Part shown: positions 1 through 12,194 of the stretch, one piece after another | Layout: every line of letters starts with the position of its first letter | Numbering within the stretch: the first letter of the stretch is position 1 | Assembly (NCBI GenBank): GCA_021234155.1 | Contig: JAJEKV010000200.1 | Coordinates: 88,001 to 152,000, forward strand | Reading direction: 5' to 3' | Length of the DNA stretch: 64,000 nt | Source of the DNA: Isoetes taiwanensis | Lineage: Eukaryota > Streptophyta > Lycopodiopsida > Isoetales > Isoetaceae | Translations under genes and position numbers: made by a program | Notes under the pieces: model-generated | Databases searched by the model: none | Seen by the model: the letters and a program-made list of their open reading frames with translations, nothing else | Told to the model about the DNA's origin: nothing

Positions 1-2558
1 GGACTAGGGTATACGTGTAATGTAATTAATGAAGTTTGCTTTATATTTCCTATGGATGTCTAGTGGTTAAAAATTGGAGTGATGTGGAATGAGGGATATT
101 GTCCGTGAAGCATGTGGGCTTGGGGAATTCTCTATTTAAACATACGTAGACCTATGCAAGTACATGGCCTTGAGGGAAACTTGCGATTTGCTACATTTGT
201 AGATGGTTTTGTGGACGAAACTACATTTCCTTCGATCAAATAATCACGTCTTTTGTGCATTTAGACTTTATGTTGCAGAACTTAAAAGCGGAGCCGCGTG
301 GGGGAGAGGGAGGGTGGATGTGTCACAAATATAGTGTCTTCTTAGATCCATGGATCAAGACCTCTGATGCAGAATGGTATTCCTTCTATGCTTAAGCAGA
401 ATGGTTTTCAGAATGGTATTAGAATCCTTCAAGCAGAATGGTTTTCAGAATGGTATTAGAATGGGATGGCAATCTCTTCTCGACAACTGTTTTTCTCTGT
501 TGATCTTTCCTACTTTTATGTGGCATATTCCTACTTTTTCACAAGGCTAGGTTTCTCACAAGGATTTTCTGATTTTCATTATGAAGGTTCGAAAATCTAT
601 GCTTAAGCCACACCATATCGAAGGTATACTTGAAGAAATTTATGCTGCAATATATTACATATGTATTGCATCCATGCCAGAAGACAAAACTCATAAGGAA
701 ATTAGATCGTAGGAGCAATGAAAGTGTACTATATAAAGATAAAAAAGACATTTAGCCTTAGAAGAAACATCCTAAAGAAGACCCAATGAGTGGATTAGAA
801 AACAATTAAAAAATTCAACTTGATCTAGAAAGCTAGGACAAACGTCAACTTCAGCCATTTTTTCTATTACGTTAACAATCCAAACATACAATAAATATAT
901 GTCTTGTACCAATGATCCCACATTCCCAAAAGTCATTGTGTTAAGGTGACAATGAGCTAATGTCACCAAAGCCTATTTTGTATCCTTTAGGCCAAAGAGT
1001 CATTGTTCTGACAAATGGGCCAACATTTTGGAATCCTTTACCCCAAATCATTGTGCTATATAATTTGATTCACACCTTCCTACCTTGATGTATGCAGAAA
1101 CTAAGGAAATCCAGTGAATGATACTCATCATTGTGCTACATACTTTAAGCAACACTTTTCTATGCCTTGATGTACGTAGATAATATGCAAACAGAGGAAG
1201 TCCAATGATTGATAAATCAATAATGGATCGTCATCAGGCGCAGAACACAGATTATGATAGAAGATATTATCTTAAATAAGAAAAAGCTTGTAGCAAAATA
1301 AAGGCCAGATTGTCAGTAGTAGAATGTTATAAAAGGATTTTGCTTTGGCAAAGCTAGGATCCATCTTGTTAGAGGGGAACATGGTAGGTGTATGGTATAG
1401 GGTTTGTTTTGGTCGAAGACAACATAGCGAGGATTCTTGTAAAAGTAATGTGTTGCATGATAAACATTGAAAGATATATTTGTAGCATCTACAAGACCAA
1501 CTGCAGAATGCTTAGATCAAGAGCTTCAGCATGAATATATTCTGTCATTGGCTGCATGATGTTCTCGCCTATTATGCTCTTAAAGGAATTTCTAATATTG
1601 TAGACTACCTCCTAGAACCTTGCCCTTGTTTAAGGGTTGATTCATTAGTTAGAGAGTTAGGTTGGGCATAATCTTGTCATGGGGTCATCTAGTAGTTGTG
1701 ATTGCTTGATGGTTCTTCAACGAATTTTCTTTGTGTTTTTGTTCTTTAAAAAAATACATCAACTAGAATATCAACAAAGCGTAGATATAGTACACAGAAA
1801 AGAAAAGATTTTTTATTTTTTATTTTTTTTTCCTTTCAATAGAAGCCTCTTTTCTACTCAAATTCTTTTCTACGAAAGTTTGAGTACGGAGCCATCGTTT
1901 GACAATGGCCAAGATATAGCAGACATGTTTACTTCTTTAGATCAAGGAAATGGAAGGAAAAGCTTTGACCAGAAGATGAAAATTCAAAGCCGTATGGACA
2001 AGAAAAAGCAGAATTTCAAATGTACACAAACTCTTACTGGGGTTCAATCCTCACAGGTAGTCTGGTGGACATTAAATTAAACACTCTGAATTCAATCTTC
2101 CAGGTGTATAAAGTTGTTGCAGCTTTGGGGTAGTGTACAGGGCATTTATATTGTACAGGCTTTAGCCACAAAGTATAAGCACAATAAAGTGTCTCATTTA
2201 GTTGGTCCCCCCGGCCCCCCCAAAGTAGTTAGAAAAGTAGCTCGTTCCTTATATAGTTTTTTTGGCTTTTATTGCAATAACCATGCCACGTATGAAGTTT
2301 TCAAAAATTTGCTCCAAGAAACTAAAGAGAATTTCGGTCCCAAGAAGCTCGGTAGAAACAAGTTACAGACCTTAAATATGTATATTATTAAAAAAAAATA
2401 TTACATAAAGAGGGTCTTTTATTAGAGTTGCCCAGCTCTTTCAAGATAAAACAGTTCAAGGCAGTTTAAAAAGATGCCTAGCTCTATTCAGAAGCTTAAG
2501 GTGAGGCCTTTTTTGGAGATGCCCACTTAAAAACAAAGAACAAGAAAAAAAAAACCCG
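1..2558. other. Intergenic sequence, no gene recognised
   Basis: I see no supportable gene here. Short open frames at 1679-2080 and 2114-2425 (plus strand) are low-complexity or match nothing I recognise. There is a short direct repeat with period 37 (394-425 and 431-462, beginning AAGCAGAATGG). A weak imperfect duplication lies around 1045-1120 and 1123-1210, each part containing ATCATTGTGCTA followed by CCTTGATGTA. Confidence 0.5.
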
Positions 2559-3016
2559 TTAATCCTCATCCTCCTTGTCCTCCTCGTATTCCTCATCGTT
2601 TTTGTTTGTCATCTCCTCAAGGATGGCTTCTGCAACAAGGCCTTCATCATCCGAGGAGAGGGCATTGAGGATTATTTGCTTCTTCTCTTCTTCCAATTCC
2701 TCCGCCACTCCTCATCTGCTTCCTCCCTTTCTTCTTCTTCTTTGATTTGTCTTGCACGCTTTTCATCAGAATCTGCTGGTAATGCTGGTGTATGTGAGGA
2801 CTCAAAGCTACTAGTGCTGCTGCTGAGTTTGAGATTGCCTGGGCGAAGCTTGCCCTCAAGGAAAAGCCCCTCGCATTCCTTCAGATTGTATTGCAGAAGG
2901 TAGTCACAACAGTATCTGCAGGAGGGGAGAACGGATTTGGAGATCAATATTCGGATCTCCTTCTTCGCCTCTTTCAGGCGACTACGTCGGGATGGAGCGG
3001 GGGCGGTATGGCTCAC
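2559..3016 (-). pseudogene. Broken ORF for a small, highly charged protein
   Basis: Reading from 3016 downward, a frame of about 114 codons starts at ATG (MSHTAPAPSRR). It has a Cys pair (CRYCC) near residue 34 and runs into a Glu/Arg-rich stretch (KEEEEREEADEEWRRNWKKR). A stop appears at about 2672, but shifting one base there gives a further open stretch rich in Asp and Glu, ending in TAA at 2559-2561. The composition continues smoothly across the shift, so this is probably one protein of about 150 residues with a single frameshift. I do not recognise the family. No promoter or partner gene is evident. It could be a gene fragment carried by the surrounding repeats. Confidence 0.35.
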
Positions 3017-3159
3017 CAGGTCGGAGGCGGAAGCGAAGGCGCAGGAAGGAAGGAAGGCAGGGTTTGAGAATGAAGGAGAAAAGGTTCCTTAGATATAGTA
3101 GTTGCATGCAAGATTTCGTATAGTAGGCGTGAGCATAATTATGCTTCCATCACATCGTA

Positions 3160-3360
3160 TACGAATTACCCTATACGAATTAGCTATTATTAATTCTATA
3201 GAATTACTTACACCCTATGTTATCATTAGTTCTTTATAATTACCCACACGTCAGCTATACTTACAACCTATTTTTGCCAATATTTAAAACTCTAGAATTA
3301 CACCCTATACGAATTAGCTATCATTATTTCTCTAGAATCACTTACACCCTGTAAGCGGCA
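3160..3360. repeat. Imperfect direct repeat upstream of the LINE
   Basis: Two related AT-rich segments of about 55 bp (roughly 3166-3222 and 3299-3355) share CCCTATACGAATTAGCTAT followed by a CTTACACCCT end, with a period of about 133 bp. They lie just before the start of the LINE ORF1 and may belong to its 5' region or be an older repeat. Confidence 0.5.
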
Positions 3361-3394
3361 ACGTGAGCGGACTGGACTGTAAGAGACGAATTGT

Positions 3395-5640
3395 AAGCAG
3401 ACGTTAAAGCCAGACTTCGTATGCATTTTCGAGCATGGGAGCAAAGGGAAGATCATCCAAATCTTCAGCCAGGGATGAAAGCGATGATGAAGACTTGATA
3501 CTTGCACAGATGAAAGAACTGAAACATGAAATATTAGCAATTAAATCCTTTCTACAGGAAATCATGAAAGAACACAGAGAAACTTCAGAAGAGAATAAGA
3601 AACTGCATATTCGTCTAAAAGAACTTGAAATGCAAAGAGAGATGGACAGAGAACAGATAAAGATGCTGAAGGAAGAAAGGGAAAACTTAGCCAAATTAGA
3701 GCCTGAAATTTCGTCTAATTTAGAAAACAAGGTTTCTGAATTGTTTAAACAAGGGCATGATAGAATTGCTGAGATGGCGGAAAGAGCAAGTAAGGCTGCA
3801 AATATTAAGGTCTCGGGGCTTCATGAATCAGAATGTGAGAATTTGATGGAAGTAGTGGAGGATTTTTTTAAGATCAAAGATGTTTTTACATAAACCAGAT
3901 GTACGCTCATGCACAAGAGTAGGAAGAAAGTTGGAAGGACGGCATAGACCAATGATCTTAAGATTCTATTCTGTAGAATTCCGAAATCGGGTAATGCAGA
4001 ATAGAGCAAATTTGAAAGGTCACCAAATCTGGCTAGATGATGATCTGACGATTCAGCAGCAGCAAGAAAGAAAAGCTCTACTTGAGGAGGTGAAAGTTTT
4101 AAAATCTAAAGGAAAACAAGCATTCATTCGAAATGGTAAAGTGGTAGTCCAATCATCGTCTAAATAGGTAACTGCGACCCTCAAGGTTCTTGTATGGAAT
4201 ATACATGGAGCAAACGAGCATAAATTCCTTAGCTGCCATGAAATGCTTTCAAATTACGATATTCTGTTGTTACTGGAAACTTGGGAGCATGAGATGTCTC
4301 CTCTAACTAGTATTCAAGGTTTTGTTACAGTGCACTCTATTTGGAATAGAAAAGGCAATGGGCAGAGGGGATGGGGCGGGATTGCATGTTTTGCAAAGCC
4401 AGGAGTAGTTGATCGAGTTGCAGTGGTTAAGGTATGTGAGTATAAACAGTATTTATGGATACGCATAGATGGATCAAAACCAGTCTACCTTGCAGCTCTG
4501 TATTTTGCACCAATTGAGCCTATTACCAAGGTTTATGATCAGACTGGACTTGATGTGAATGATCCATTTGTGCATATTGCCCGGGATGTCGTTTGTTTCT
4601 AGACCAAAGGCACATTTTACATTGCAGGTGACTTTAATGCAAGGATTAGTACATATCAAGCACCAATATTTGAGGAAGATTGCAATGATCTCATGCTCTT
4701 AGAGTGTCATGCCGCAGACTATGGACTAGACAGAAGCTCAGATGACAGTGTTTGTAACAAAATGGGCAAATTCCTTTTACAGACTTGTGGTGCATTGGAG
4801 TTAGTAGTTATGAACCACATTAAAAAGTTTCCAGATTCTCATAAATTTACATGTCTCCAGCATAATGGGCAATCCGTTGTGGATTTGGTGTTGGGGAAAT
4901 CAAACTGTGATCAACTGGTGAACTTTCAGGTCATGGATTAGCTCCCTGACTCTGACCATGCTCCTTTGGAGCTTGAGCTAATCACAGATGCATGGGAGCC
5001 TCCCAAGCAAATGTTGAAAGCAACGCGATTAAGGCTGAATTATAAACTTGCAGGCACATATGCTAATGCACTTCAGAGCATACTTCCTAGTCATGAATGG
5101 CCATTAGAAGTAGGTGAATTTAGTAACCTTCTTATTGCTGATATACTTATAGCAGCCAGGAAGGCGTTTGGATGGACAAGGAAGAGAAATTATAAGTCCA
5201 AAAAATGGTTTGATTCGGATTGTATTAAAGCAAGGAATGCATTTAAGCAGGCAACTGATAAGACTGCAGCCCGCAAAGTATATCGGAAAGTGATAAAGCA
5301 TAAGAAAAGGGAATGGCAAAAAGTGCACACCCGAAAACTCATTTCTTTGGAACTAGACCCAAAAACATTCTGGCGTCAAACTAAGCAGTATCCTATCATT
5401 GGAGGCTTCTCAGAGCAAGACCTTTTGGGACTAGTGAAAAAGTTATATACTGTAGATGGTTGCAGATCAATGGCTAAAGCTGGGACAGTTCAAGAAGGCA
5501 TTTTTAGCAGAGGGGATGTTGAAGATGCTCTCAAAAACATGAAAAATGGTAAGGCACCGGACAATTTGGGGCTCGTGACTGAGTTATGCAAATGGGGTAA
5601 TGAGGAGGGTCCTCGCATGTTACGGTGTCTCATTTTTAGT
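3395..5640 (+). mobile_element. Degraded L1-type LINE, truncated in the reverse transcriptase
   Basis: The two LINE open reading frames follow each other on the plus strand, with several stops and frameshifts. ORF1 (3435-4167) is a coiled-coil nucleic-acid-binding type protein. ORF2 (about 4170-5640) has an apurinic-type endonuclease and the first residues of a reverse transcriptase domain, then stops abruptly near 5630-5650. The sequence beyond is unrelated, so the 3' part has been lost or displaced by the transposase-bearing sequence that follows. No target-site duplication was found. The left edge is approximate. Confidence 0.8.
3435..4167 (+). pseudogene. LINE ORF1 (coiled-coil RNA-binding protein), frameshifted
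   Basis: The frame from ATG 3435 gives about 150 residues. After a Ser/Asp/Glu-rich start comes a long heptad-like helix (residues 20-105, rich in Lys, Glu and Leu), as in the trimerising coiled coil of L1 ORF1 proteins. A frameshift near 3880 moves the reading to the frame ending at 4167. There the sequence RPMILRFYSVEFRNRVMQNR and the end region (LTIQQQQERKALL, then AFIRNGKVVV) resemble the RRM and C-terminal domain of L1 ORF1p. Its role would be RNA chaperone in the LINE particle. One frameshift makes it non-functional as read. Confidence 0.7.
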
Positions 5641-5676
5641 GTCCTTTTGTCCACCCAAATTAGCACTATTTTTTAG
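4170..5676 (+). pseudogene. LINE ORF2: endonuclease plus truncated reverse transcriptase
   Basis: The reading frame opens with KVLVWNIHGANEHKF, the N-terminal strand of an exonuclease/endonuclease/phosphatase (APE-like) fold. It continues with LLLLETWE, FYIAGDFNARIS (about 4618-4660) and a SDHAPLELEL motif (about 4948-4980), the usual Asn/Asp/His active-site segments. In-frame stops occur at 4600-4602 and 4939-4941. Downstream (5480-5560) the segment MKNGKAPDNLG matches the start of LINE reverse transcriptases, but the polymerase motifs are absent because the element ends near 5640. This enzyme would nick target DNA and prime reverse transcription. This copy is dead. Confidence 0.8.
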
Positions 5677-5870
5677 TATTATGGGAAGAGGGAAATTCAA
5701 AATTAACAAGAATATCAGGGGGTGGTTGATTCTCCCTCTCTCGAAGAAGAGAGATCTCATTTCTTTCTTTCCATCCATTTTTTGTTCAGGCTTCTTGTGA
5801 TCCAATGACTAATGATGAAGACAGGAGGCGGAAATGGCATTTGTAGAAGCAACGGCAAAGAGCAAGCAAG

Positions 5871-8649
5871 ATGAGGCAACAATTGTCAAATGAAAATTTA
5901 GATTGGAGTATTGAGCACTCAAAAAAGCAATTGCAACATGCACACTCCATAAGTATGAAAACGTTTTTGGATGTGACAGATTCGATGTCTACAGACCAGA
6001 AGAAAGAAGTATGGCATCTAGTGGAGAACAACAAAGTTATGCAGGTTGCAGTGTCTGATAAGAAAAAGATTGTTCACAGTGAAATTGTCGGTAGCATCCA
6101 AGCAACCATACAGCACGTGAAAGGAGTGGCGTCCAATGACAAATTAGCAGCAAAAAGAGCAGCATTAGTCATGGCACTTGGGAAGGTCAGGCATGGAAGC
6201 AAAAGATTAGCTGCCAAGGCTTTAGGAATTCATCCAAGGAATTGTTCCAGAGCTAAAAAGCACCGTGTTGCAATTAGTAATAAAAACGCATTGTGGGCTC
6301 TTGGGGGAAGGAAGAAGAGAAAGGATTCCCTGAACCAAGAAGTGATTGAAAAGTTGTGGATTATTGGACAAACTACACCAGAGTTTCGCCTAACTTCAAG
6401 GACGTTAGATCTGGTAGAGGAAAGCATCCTAAGCATCCAACACATTACCTTGATGTGAGCCAGGTATACTATCTGTAGATCAGTTTTTTACTAAGTCTTT
6501 TTTCACGTTTACTGATACTAATATTTTTTATAAGGTTTGAAGTATTGATTCTAATATGATCTGCTAATGGAATTAATCTGCACGTTCTTCTCGTGGTAGC
6601 AAGTCTTAGTGCTATTGATGGTTGACAATGGATCATTTTTTGATATAGTGCTAAGGTTTCTCACCTTTATAATGTTGGTGCCATGTTTAGTAATTGTGTT
6701 GATGTTAGTGCCACTGTTAGTGATTTTGTAAATGACAGAGCTAATATTACTATTTTCGTTAATGTTGCTCCACTGTTAGTAATTTTGTCAATGTTAGCAC
6801 TAAACTTAATCTTTAGTTAGTGAAGCACCACCTACCACTACAGATTAGCAATGCTTTCATCTCAATGTCCTAGGTTTGGTTTGCTAAGTGTTATGTTGTA
6901 AAGCTAATGGAATCAGTAATTAGTTCTAAGTTGCTATTCATTAGCAGTTGTTTTTTCTAGTGGTATTAGCATTAGCAATTACTAAGTAGTTTTCTATTCT
7001 TATTCTGCAGACAGAATTCTTCACTAGTTTCAAGCAAGACAATCCAGATGTTCAAATTAAGCAGAGAGCCTTTGAGAAATTAAAGCCTTACTTTGTTGTA
7101 AAGTTGTTTGAATTCAATACCTGTTGTTGCGTCTATCATGAGAGGATGTCAATGCTGAGGGAAGGGGTGAAGAACATGAGGAAAAAGTCCATGGTGCACG
7201 GTGGAGATTGCACCAGTGAGTGCAAGATATGTGACCACACGGCAAGCCAAGTAGGGTGCAATGCAACAAGACATGTTTGGCAGTCTAACAGTGACATGTG
7301 GAGAAGCATGGTTTGCCCAAAGCCTGAAGGTGAGGAGTGGCACAATGAAGCATGCTTGTCAGGAACCTGCAGCAAATGTGGTGTGGACAAAATGGAAAGG
7401 TGTCCAAAAGAAGAAACAAAGGACAGTACCTCAAAAATCACTTGGGAGAACATAGACTACATTGAAATTGGTAAGGATAAAAATGGCAAACCCAAAAAAA
7501 GAATTGAACATCAATATTTACAGACTTCACCCAATGTTTTGATGGAAACCTTCAGATCTAAAGCAAAGGAGTTTGTGACACATAATTTCAGGTATAAATG
7601 GCAGCAAGCCATGTTTAGACAACTATTGAACAGGTTTGTTGATGATACTATTGTATCAGTGGTTGACTTTGCAGAGAATTACTCTTTCAAGGAGCAGAAT
7701 GAAGTCTAGTCCAAGCATTGGCATAATGAGCAGATCACTATTCTTGTACACCTCACATATAGAAGGGATCCTGAGACACAAGAAATGATCAAGGAAGAAC
7801 ATTTTTATATATCTGATGACAGAAAACATGATTCTTTGTTTGTGCAGCATTGCTTTCTCTTACACAATCATTGGATGCAAGAGAAGGAAATCACTTTGAA
7901 GAAGCATTATGTCTTCTCAGATGGTGCAGCCTCACAATTCAAAGGTAAAAAATCATTTTACTTTGATGCTAGATTCAAATCTTTAACAGGTTTAGACATG
8001 ATGTGGAACTTTTGGTGCTCTGGCCATGGGAAGGGAGAACATGATGGTGCGAGAACAAGAAATAAAGAGGGCTTTGAGAGCGAAGCACAATTGAAGGGCG
8101 AAGAAGATGACCAATGCACACGAGGTGGTGGAATGGCTAAAGCAAAGACATGTCAACAAAGCAGCACCCACAACATATAAAAAGAAGATTCAAACTGTAA
8201 GTAGAACTTTTTGGGAGGTTGAAATATGACAAGTGGACAGAAAAAATCAGTGGGAAGCACGTCCTATTGAAGGATCTAGAAACCTTCATTGTTTCCATGG
8301 GTGTTCAAATCACATGACACATTTACAGGTCAGAAACCTCTCTTGCTTTTGCACATATTGTTTAGATTTGAATTGGGAATCTTGCCCCAATGTATCATAT
8401 ACTAAGAAGTTTGAACTAGTTGTGGTACAGCCCATCAAAGCTATTGTTGAAGAAGAAGTACATGATGAAGGAGAAGAAGCATATATTGGCAGCACTGACG
8501 TATGTAGCATGCAAGTATCTATAGGTGATGTCTTTGCAGTGGTGGCTCCAAATAACAATCACGAGAATGTGAAATTCTGTTGGAAATTGCAGACTGGTAG
8601 ATGCAGACTGTGGTTGAATGCAGTATCATGGTTGAATGCAGTGGCATGA
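5871..8649 (+). pseudogene. DDE transposase, copy 1 (broken)
   Basis: Exon 1 (5871-6463) ends in CAG|gtatac after a frameshift near 6420. An intron of about 547 bp ends in ttctgcag at 7010, and exon 2 begins with EFFTSFKQDNPDVQIKQ. A Cys-rich block (CCCVYHE; CKICDH; EEWHNEACLSGTCSKCG) precedes the catalytic core. The first Asp is in VVDFAENYSF (about 7660), the second in FSDGAASQFK (about 7920), and the Glu, 39 residues later, in GHGKGEHDGA. An in-frame TAG at 7707-7709 falls between the first and second Asp, where the other copies read Gln-Ser. The frame shifts again after the Glu, and the Cys-rich C-terminal part is read at 8233-8649. No terminal repeats were found, so the element's edges are unknown. 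Confidence 0.8.
6464..7010 (+). other. Intron of transposase copy 1 with a degenerate repeat
   Basis: The segment begins gtatac and ends ttctgcag. It sits at the same protein position (after a conserved VSQ/VTQ/VTR) as introns in the other two copies. Between 6660 and 6800 it carries a degenerate repeat of GTTAGTNATTTTGT-like units. Copy 3 has an intron of only 94 bp at this site. Confidence 0.7.
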
Positions 8650-9047
8650 AAGGAACACATTTGGAGTTGACATTCGACCTATGTATATAAGGGAAGTTCT
8701 TAGGTTAAGCATTGACCTAAGTAGTTCTTATAAACCATGGAGACGAAGGTTAAAGATCATTGAAGTATAACATGGTTTATAGTGAACCACTGAAATAATG
8801 AAAACAGACCATTGAAAATTATATGAAGAATATCTGGATGTTTGACGAGATGCCTGGAGCCAATTTTAGTTTAAATGGCTCGGTCCAATACAGGAGTGCC
8901 ATGATCCGGGATTATGCTAACGGTCTGGCATCACCGCCGGACTGTTTAGATAAAATAAGATGAAAGATGGATCGAAATCGTACAGTGTCTTACAGATAGG
9001 TTTTGGTGGCGAAACTATTGAAGATAACATTCTAAGTAGTTCGAGCA
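8650..9047. other. Spacer between transposase copy 1 and the next ORF series
   Basis: No gene is visible. The sequence has no recognised terminal repeat or promoter motif. It may hold the 3' untranslated region of the transposase and the 5' region of the following broken ORF. Confidence 0.4.
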
Positions 9048-10798
9048 ATGCCAGAACTACTGTATGAATTCCACAAATGCAACTTGAATACACCTGTGCC
9101 CTATGTTGTTAACAAAGTTCCGGATTGGAAGGGTTTTATAGAAGGCTACATACCAGATGAGGATGATAGATTGGAAGGTCATACCACCCCTCTAACTTTC
9201 AGATTCGCTATGAATGGTGATTGGCTAGTCATGTATTACAAAACTCGACCCACTTACTTGGATTGGTTGCCTGCTGGTGGAATAAAGATGTGGAAAGAAA
9301 AAGAGGACGGGAAGCCCATGATGCCAGTTGGATATCCTAAGCTGCTTCCTCCCAAGAAATCGGTGAAGGACCTTGGCCTGCTGTGAAACAGTATCCACAA
9401 GCATATATTGCATTGGGTTGCTTGTTCAACTAGTAACAAGGGTGCTCCAGAAACAGCCAAGTACTCGGCACAGTTCACGTCCACGATTGAATATTGGATG
9501 AAACTCTTGCAAGAACTGGGGAACATCAGCAGTGACGAAGGCACTTATAATGACTTCTGGCCACGTACTAGGCAAGCGCGAGCTCCACCTGATGTAGCTG
9601 TAGTGGTGGAACCAATTGCTACTATCACTCCTCCTTATGTCGGCCCCTGGAAGGACAAACCTGTACTGGAATTCAATCCATACAAAGATTTGCCCAACTT
9701 GGGTGGGCCTAGCTACTGAGGAGCCACAAATGGATGATAAGAAGAAGAACTTTGAGACTATTCTGGTGACTTGGTGGGAGCCAATCCCAGTGAGGAACCA
9801 AGTCTACCCAACTAATTATGCCAATTGCTGGAAGAAGAGATGGAGGCCAACGACTGCAAGTGACCGCATAGAACTGGAGATAAAAAAAGAAATTTCAAAC
9901 TCTTTTTACAGGCAAACCAAGATACAAATGGGCAGCAATGGAAGGAGATCTTGTATTGAAATGCCAGCTGAAAACCTCATATGCCTATTATATTGTTGAT
10001 CAGCTAGTGCCCACTGACGGTTGCGTCCTGGATTTTTTTTCTGCTGGGACAGCTTCTCGTGTCGCTCTTATGCAAGGGAAAAAGAGCGTGGCCTTTGAAA
10101 GTTTTGGTAAAGTGTGTCGTTTCCTGAGGTCCTTCTTGGAAACGCTTGAGAAAATGGCCCGCCAAACTACTAGGGGATCTGAAGAAGAGGAGAAAGCAGA
10201 GAATGCAGAGGCTAATTCTTTGCTGCCCGATATCAATATTACCTAAAAGACAGATATATCAGGGTTGGATGCCATTTTGGATAACCTCGATGCTAAAGGA
10301 TACGAGGAGAGAATGCAAGAAACAAAGCGATTGCTGGAAGCGACGGAAAAAGGTATTCATGCCCTCGAACCTACTTTTCAAAAACTAGGGGCATTAAACC
10401 AGAAGCTTGATGGGTACATGCCATTCTTGACAGGCGAACCTAGGTTTGAATATATGGGCGTAGACCACATGGAAACAGACCAAGATGAGTCTGCTGGGAC
10501 ACAAGAGCATCAGGGTGCCTGCAAGAAGCTGAAGATCTTTCATCTAGACGAGATTGCTACTGAGTCGGAGAAGGAATTTATAAGCGTGATCAGTGCAGGG
10601 GATAGTGAAAATGAGAAACCTAATGCACATGTGGAGCGCATCGCAAAGGCCATGGACGTGCAAATTCCAGTTGTCACAGGTTATTCAGAGATGGACACAA
10701 CACAAGCTATGGAATTGGGTAGAGCGCATGTAATCCGGATAGCCAATGAATTGGGTGTGACACCTGATAGTGTATCTGAAACACAATCATTTGAATGA
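9048..10798 (+). pseudogene. Broken ORF series with a methyltransferase-like motif
   Basis: Plus-strand reading passes through 9048-9719 (one in-frame TGA at about 9384), then a shifted frame (9616-9999), then a third frame (9938-10798, one in-frame TAA at about 10244). The segment CVLDFFSAGTASRVALMQG, followed by KKSVAFES (10022-10105), resembles motif I of class I S-adenosylmethionine-dependent methyltransferases (hydrophobic, D-x-F-S-x-G, then an acidic residue at the end of the next strand). I cannot point to a catalytic motif, so the activity is only suggested. The C-terminal 180 residues look helical and acidic. It lies directly downstream of transposase copy 1 on the same strand and could be cargo of that element or an unrelated relic. 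Confidence 0.4.
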
Positions 10799-11317
10799 TA
10801 TTGCATCTCTACTGTACATTACATCCTTGAATGGAAATTTTTGTTTCAGGAATTTGTTTTACTATACCTTTGTGTCTTTATTATTACTTGGTGCATGTTT
10901 ACTGTTGAAAATAATCGCGGCCGCGATCCTCTGTAGCAAATACATAGCTTAAAATAGTGTAATGTTTGTGGTGTGCCTACTCCACTGCTCTCTTGGAGTA
11001 CGTAATGCTCTCATATGGTGTTAATAAAAAGCCCATTATTTTGTCTGTTTTCAGCTGTGGAAGACCGCGTTCGCGATCCTTGCGAGAACATCGAGCATTC
11101 TATACTACTACCTTTTACCGACGATGGACCTTTGCATGAGCAGTAAAAACTATATTTCTGAAAGACAGCAATTCATTGGTAGAAGTTGTACTAAAAAATG
11201 CCAATTTTTACTCAGTTGCTATCAGTTTCTGCACTTTATGGCTAACCAAGAACCTATTTCATGCTAAACGAGAATTCCAAATTTCTCTAATTAATTAATT
11301 CTTGCTTTGTAGCTAAA
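10799..11317. other. Intergenic sequence
   Basis: No gene is seen. Two GC-rich islets (around 10915-10930, containing GCGGCCGC, and around 11062-11085, containing CGCGTTCGCGATCC) stand out in AT-rich sequence. Confidence 0.4.
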
Positions 11318-11532
11318 GATAGATAGATAGATAGTATTTTAACGTCACACTAGGCAGCATCCAACTGGACATGTGACAACACTACATTGCTTTGTTGGGC
11401 CTTGCCCCCAACCACTTTACATTGCGTCTGTGGGTTTTGACACCCAACAGTTCAAAGTGCGATTCTGGGCGGTCTCAAACTCAAGACCTATAGTTGCTAG
11501 ACCTAGTGTATTACCACTAGACTAAACGACCA
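11318..11532 (-). repeat. tRNA-derived SINE-like element
   Basis: Read on the minus strand from 11532, the sequence has a tRNA-like A box (TTTAGTCTAGTGGTAATAC). About 45 bases later comes a B box-like segment (AGGTCTTGAGTTTGAGACC). This spacing suits an internal RNA polymerase III promoter. The body ends toward 11318 in a short TATC/AGAT simple repeat, a plausible SINE tail. A 7-base match (CTAAAGA) flanks both sides and could be a target duplication, but it is short. Confidence 0.5.
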
Positions 11533-12036
11533 GACTAAAGAGGATATATCTGGACTACAATATGACATCCACTTAGTATATTGAGAAGAAACTAAATTTG
11601 CCAAACTTCCCGCAATATCATAACAATTAAAGTTTGGATATGCTAGTGATATACCAAAATCCACTCTGTGCTTTCTTTATTGAATTTCTCATTCGTAACG
11701 CAACCTAAAAATGTAGAATAGTGCGACATATAGTTTGCTCTTCAATGCCGAAAGCTCAATGCCACGATTATGAAAATAATTCTAGTCAACACATGTTTCT
11801 TATTGAAGCATGTTCAAACTTGTGAAAAACATGAAGGTTATGGCATCGATACGAGCTCTCAGATCTTTATTTTGGGATGGGACAAGCAGCTATATATGTG
11901 CCCGTCATTCTTGTGGCTAGTTATCGGCGTCTTCTCACAGCAACATCTCTTTCCTTGTCCATTGCTTCCCACCCTACCCACCCTTATATGTTGTTTTGAG
12001 TTCGTTTATTTTTTATATGTTTCTATTCAGTACTGA

Positions 12037-12194
12037 CCACCCGTTGGGTGATGTTTTTTTCCACCCGATAGCTGATGCAAATTATTTTCCACCCATTGGG
12101 TGATGCTATCTATATTTTTCCACCCGTTGGGTGATGCTAGATGATTTCCACCCATTGGTGATGCTAATTTTTCTTTTTCCACCTCTCGGTGATG
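12037..12194. repeat. Six short hairpin repeats (CCACCCGTTGGGTGATG type)
   Basis: Six copies start near 12037, 12061, 12089, 12120, 12148 and 12179, spaced 24-31 bp apart by T-rich linkers. Most contain CACCCRTTGGGTG, an inverted repeat that can fold. The last two copies are degraded. No adjoining gene explains them. Confidence 0.75.

Noticed and set aside
1679-2425. Two consecutive plus-strand open frames
   Set aside because: No recognisable motif, and low-complexity Phe/Lys runs.
5640-11100. Search for terminal inverted repeats around transposase copy 1
   Set aside because: No GGGTG-type ends were found on either side, so I do not claim a complete element there.
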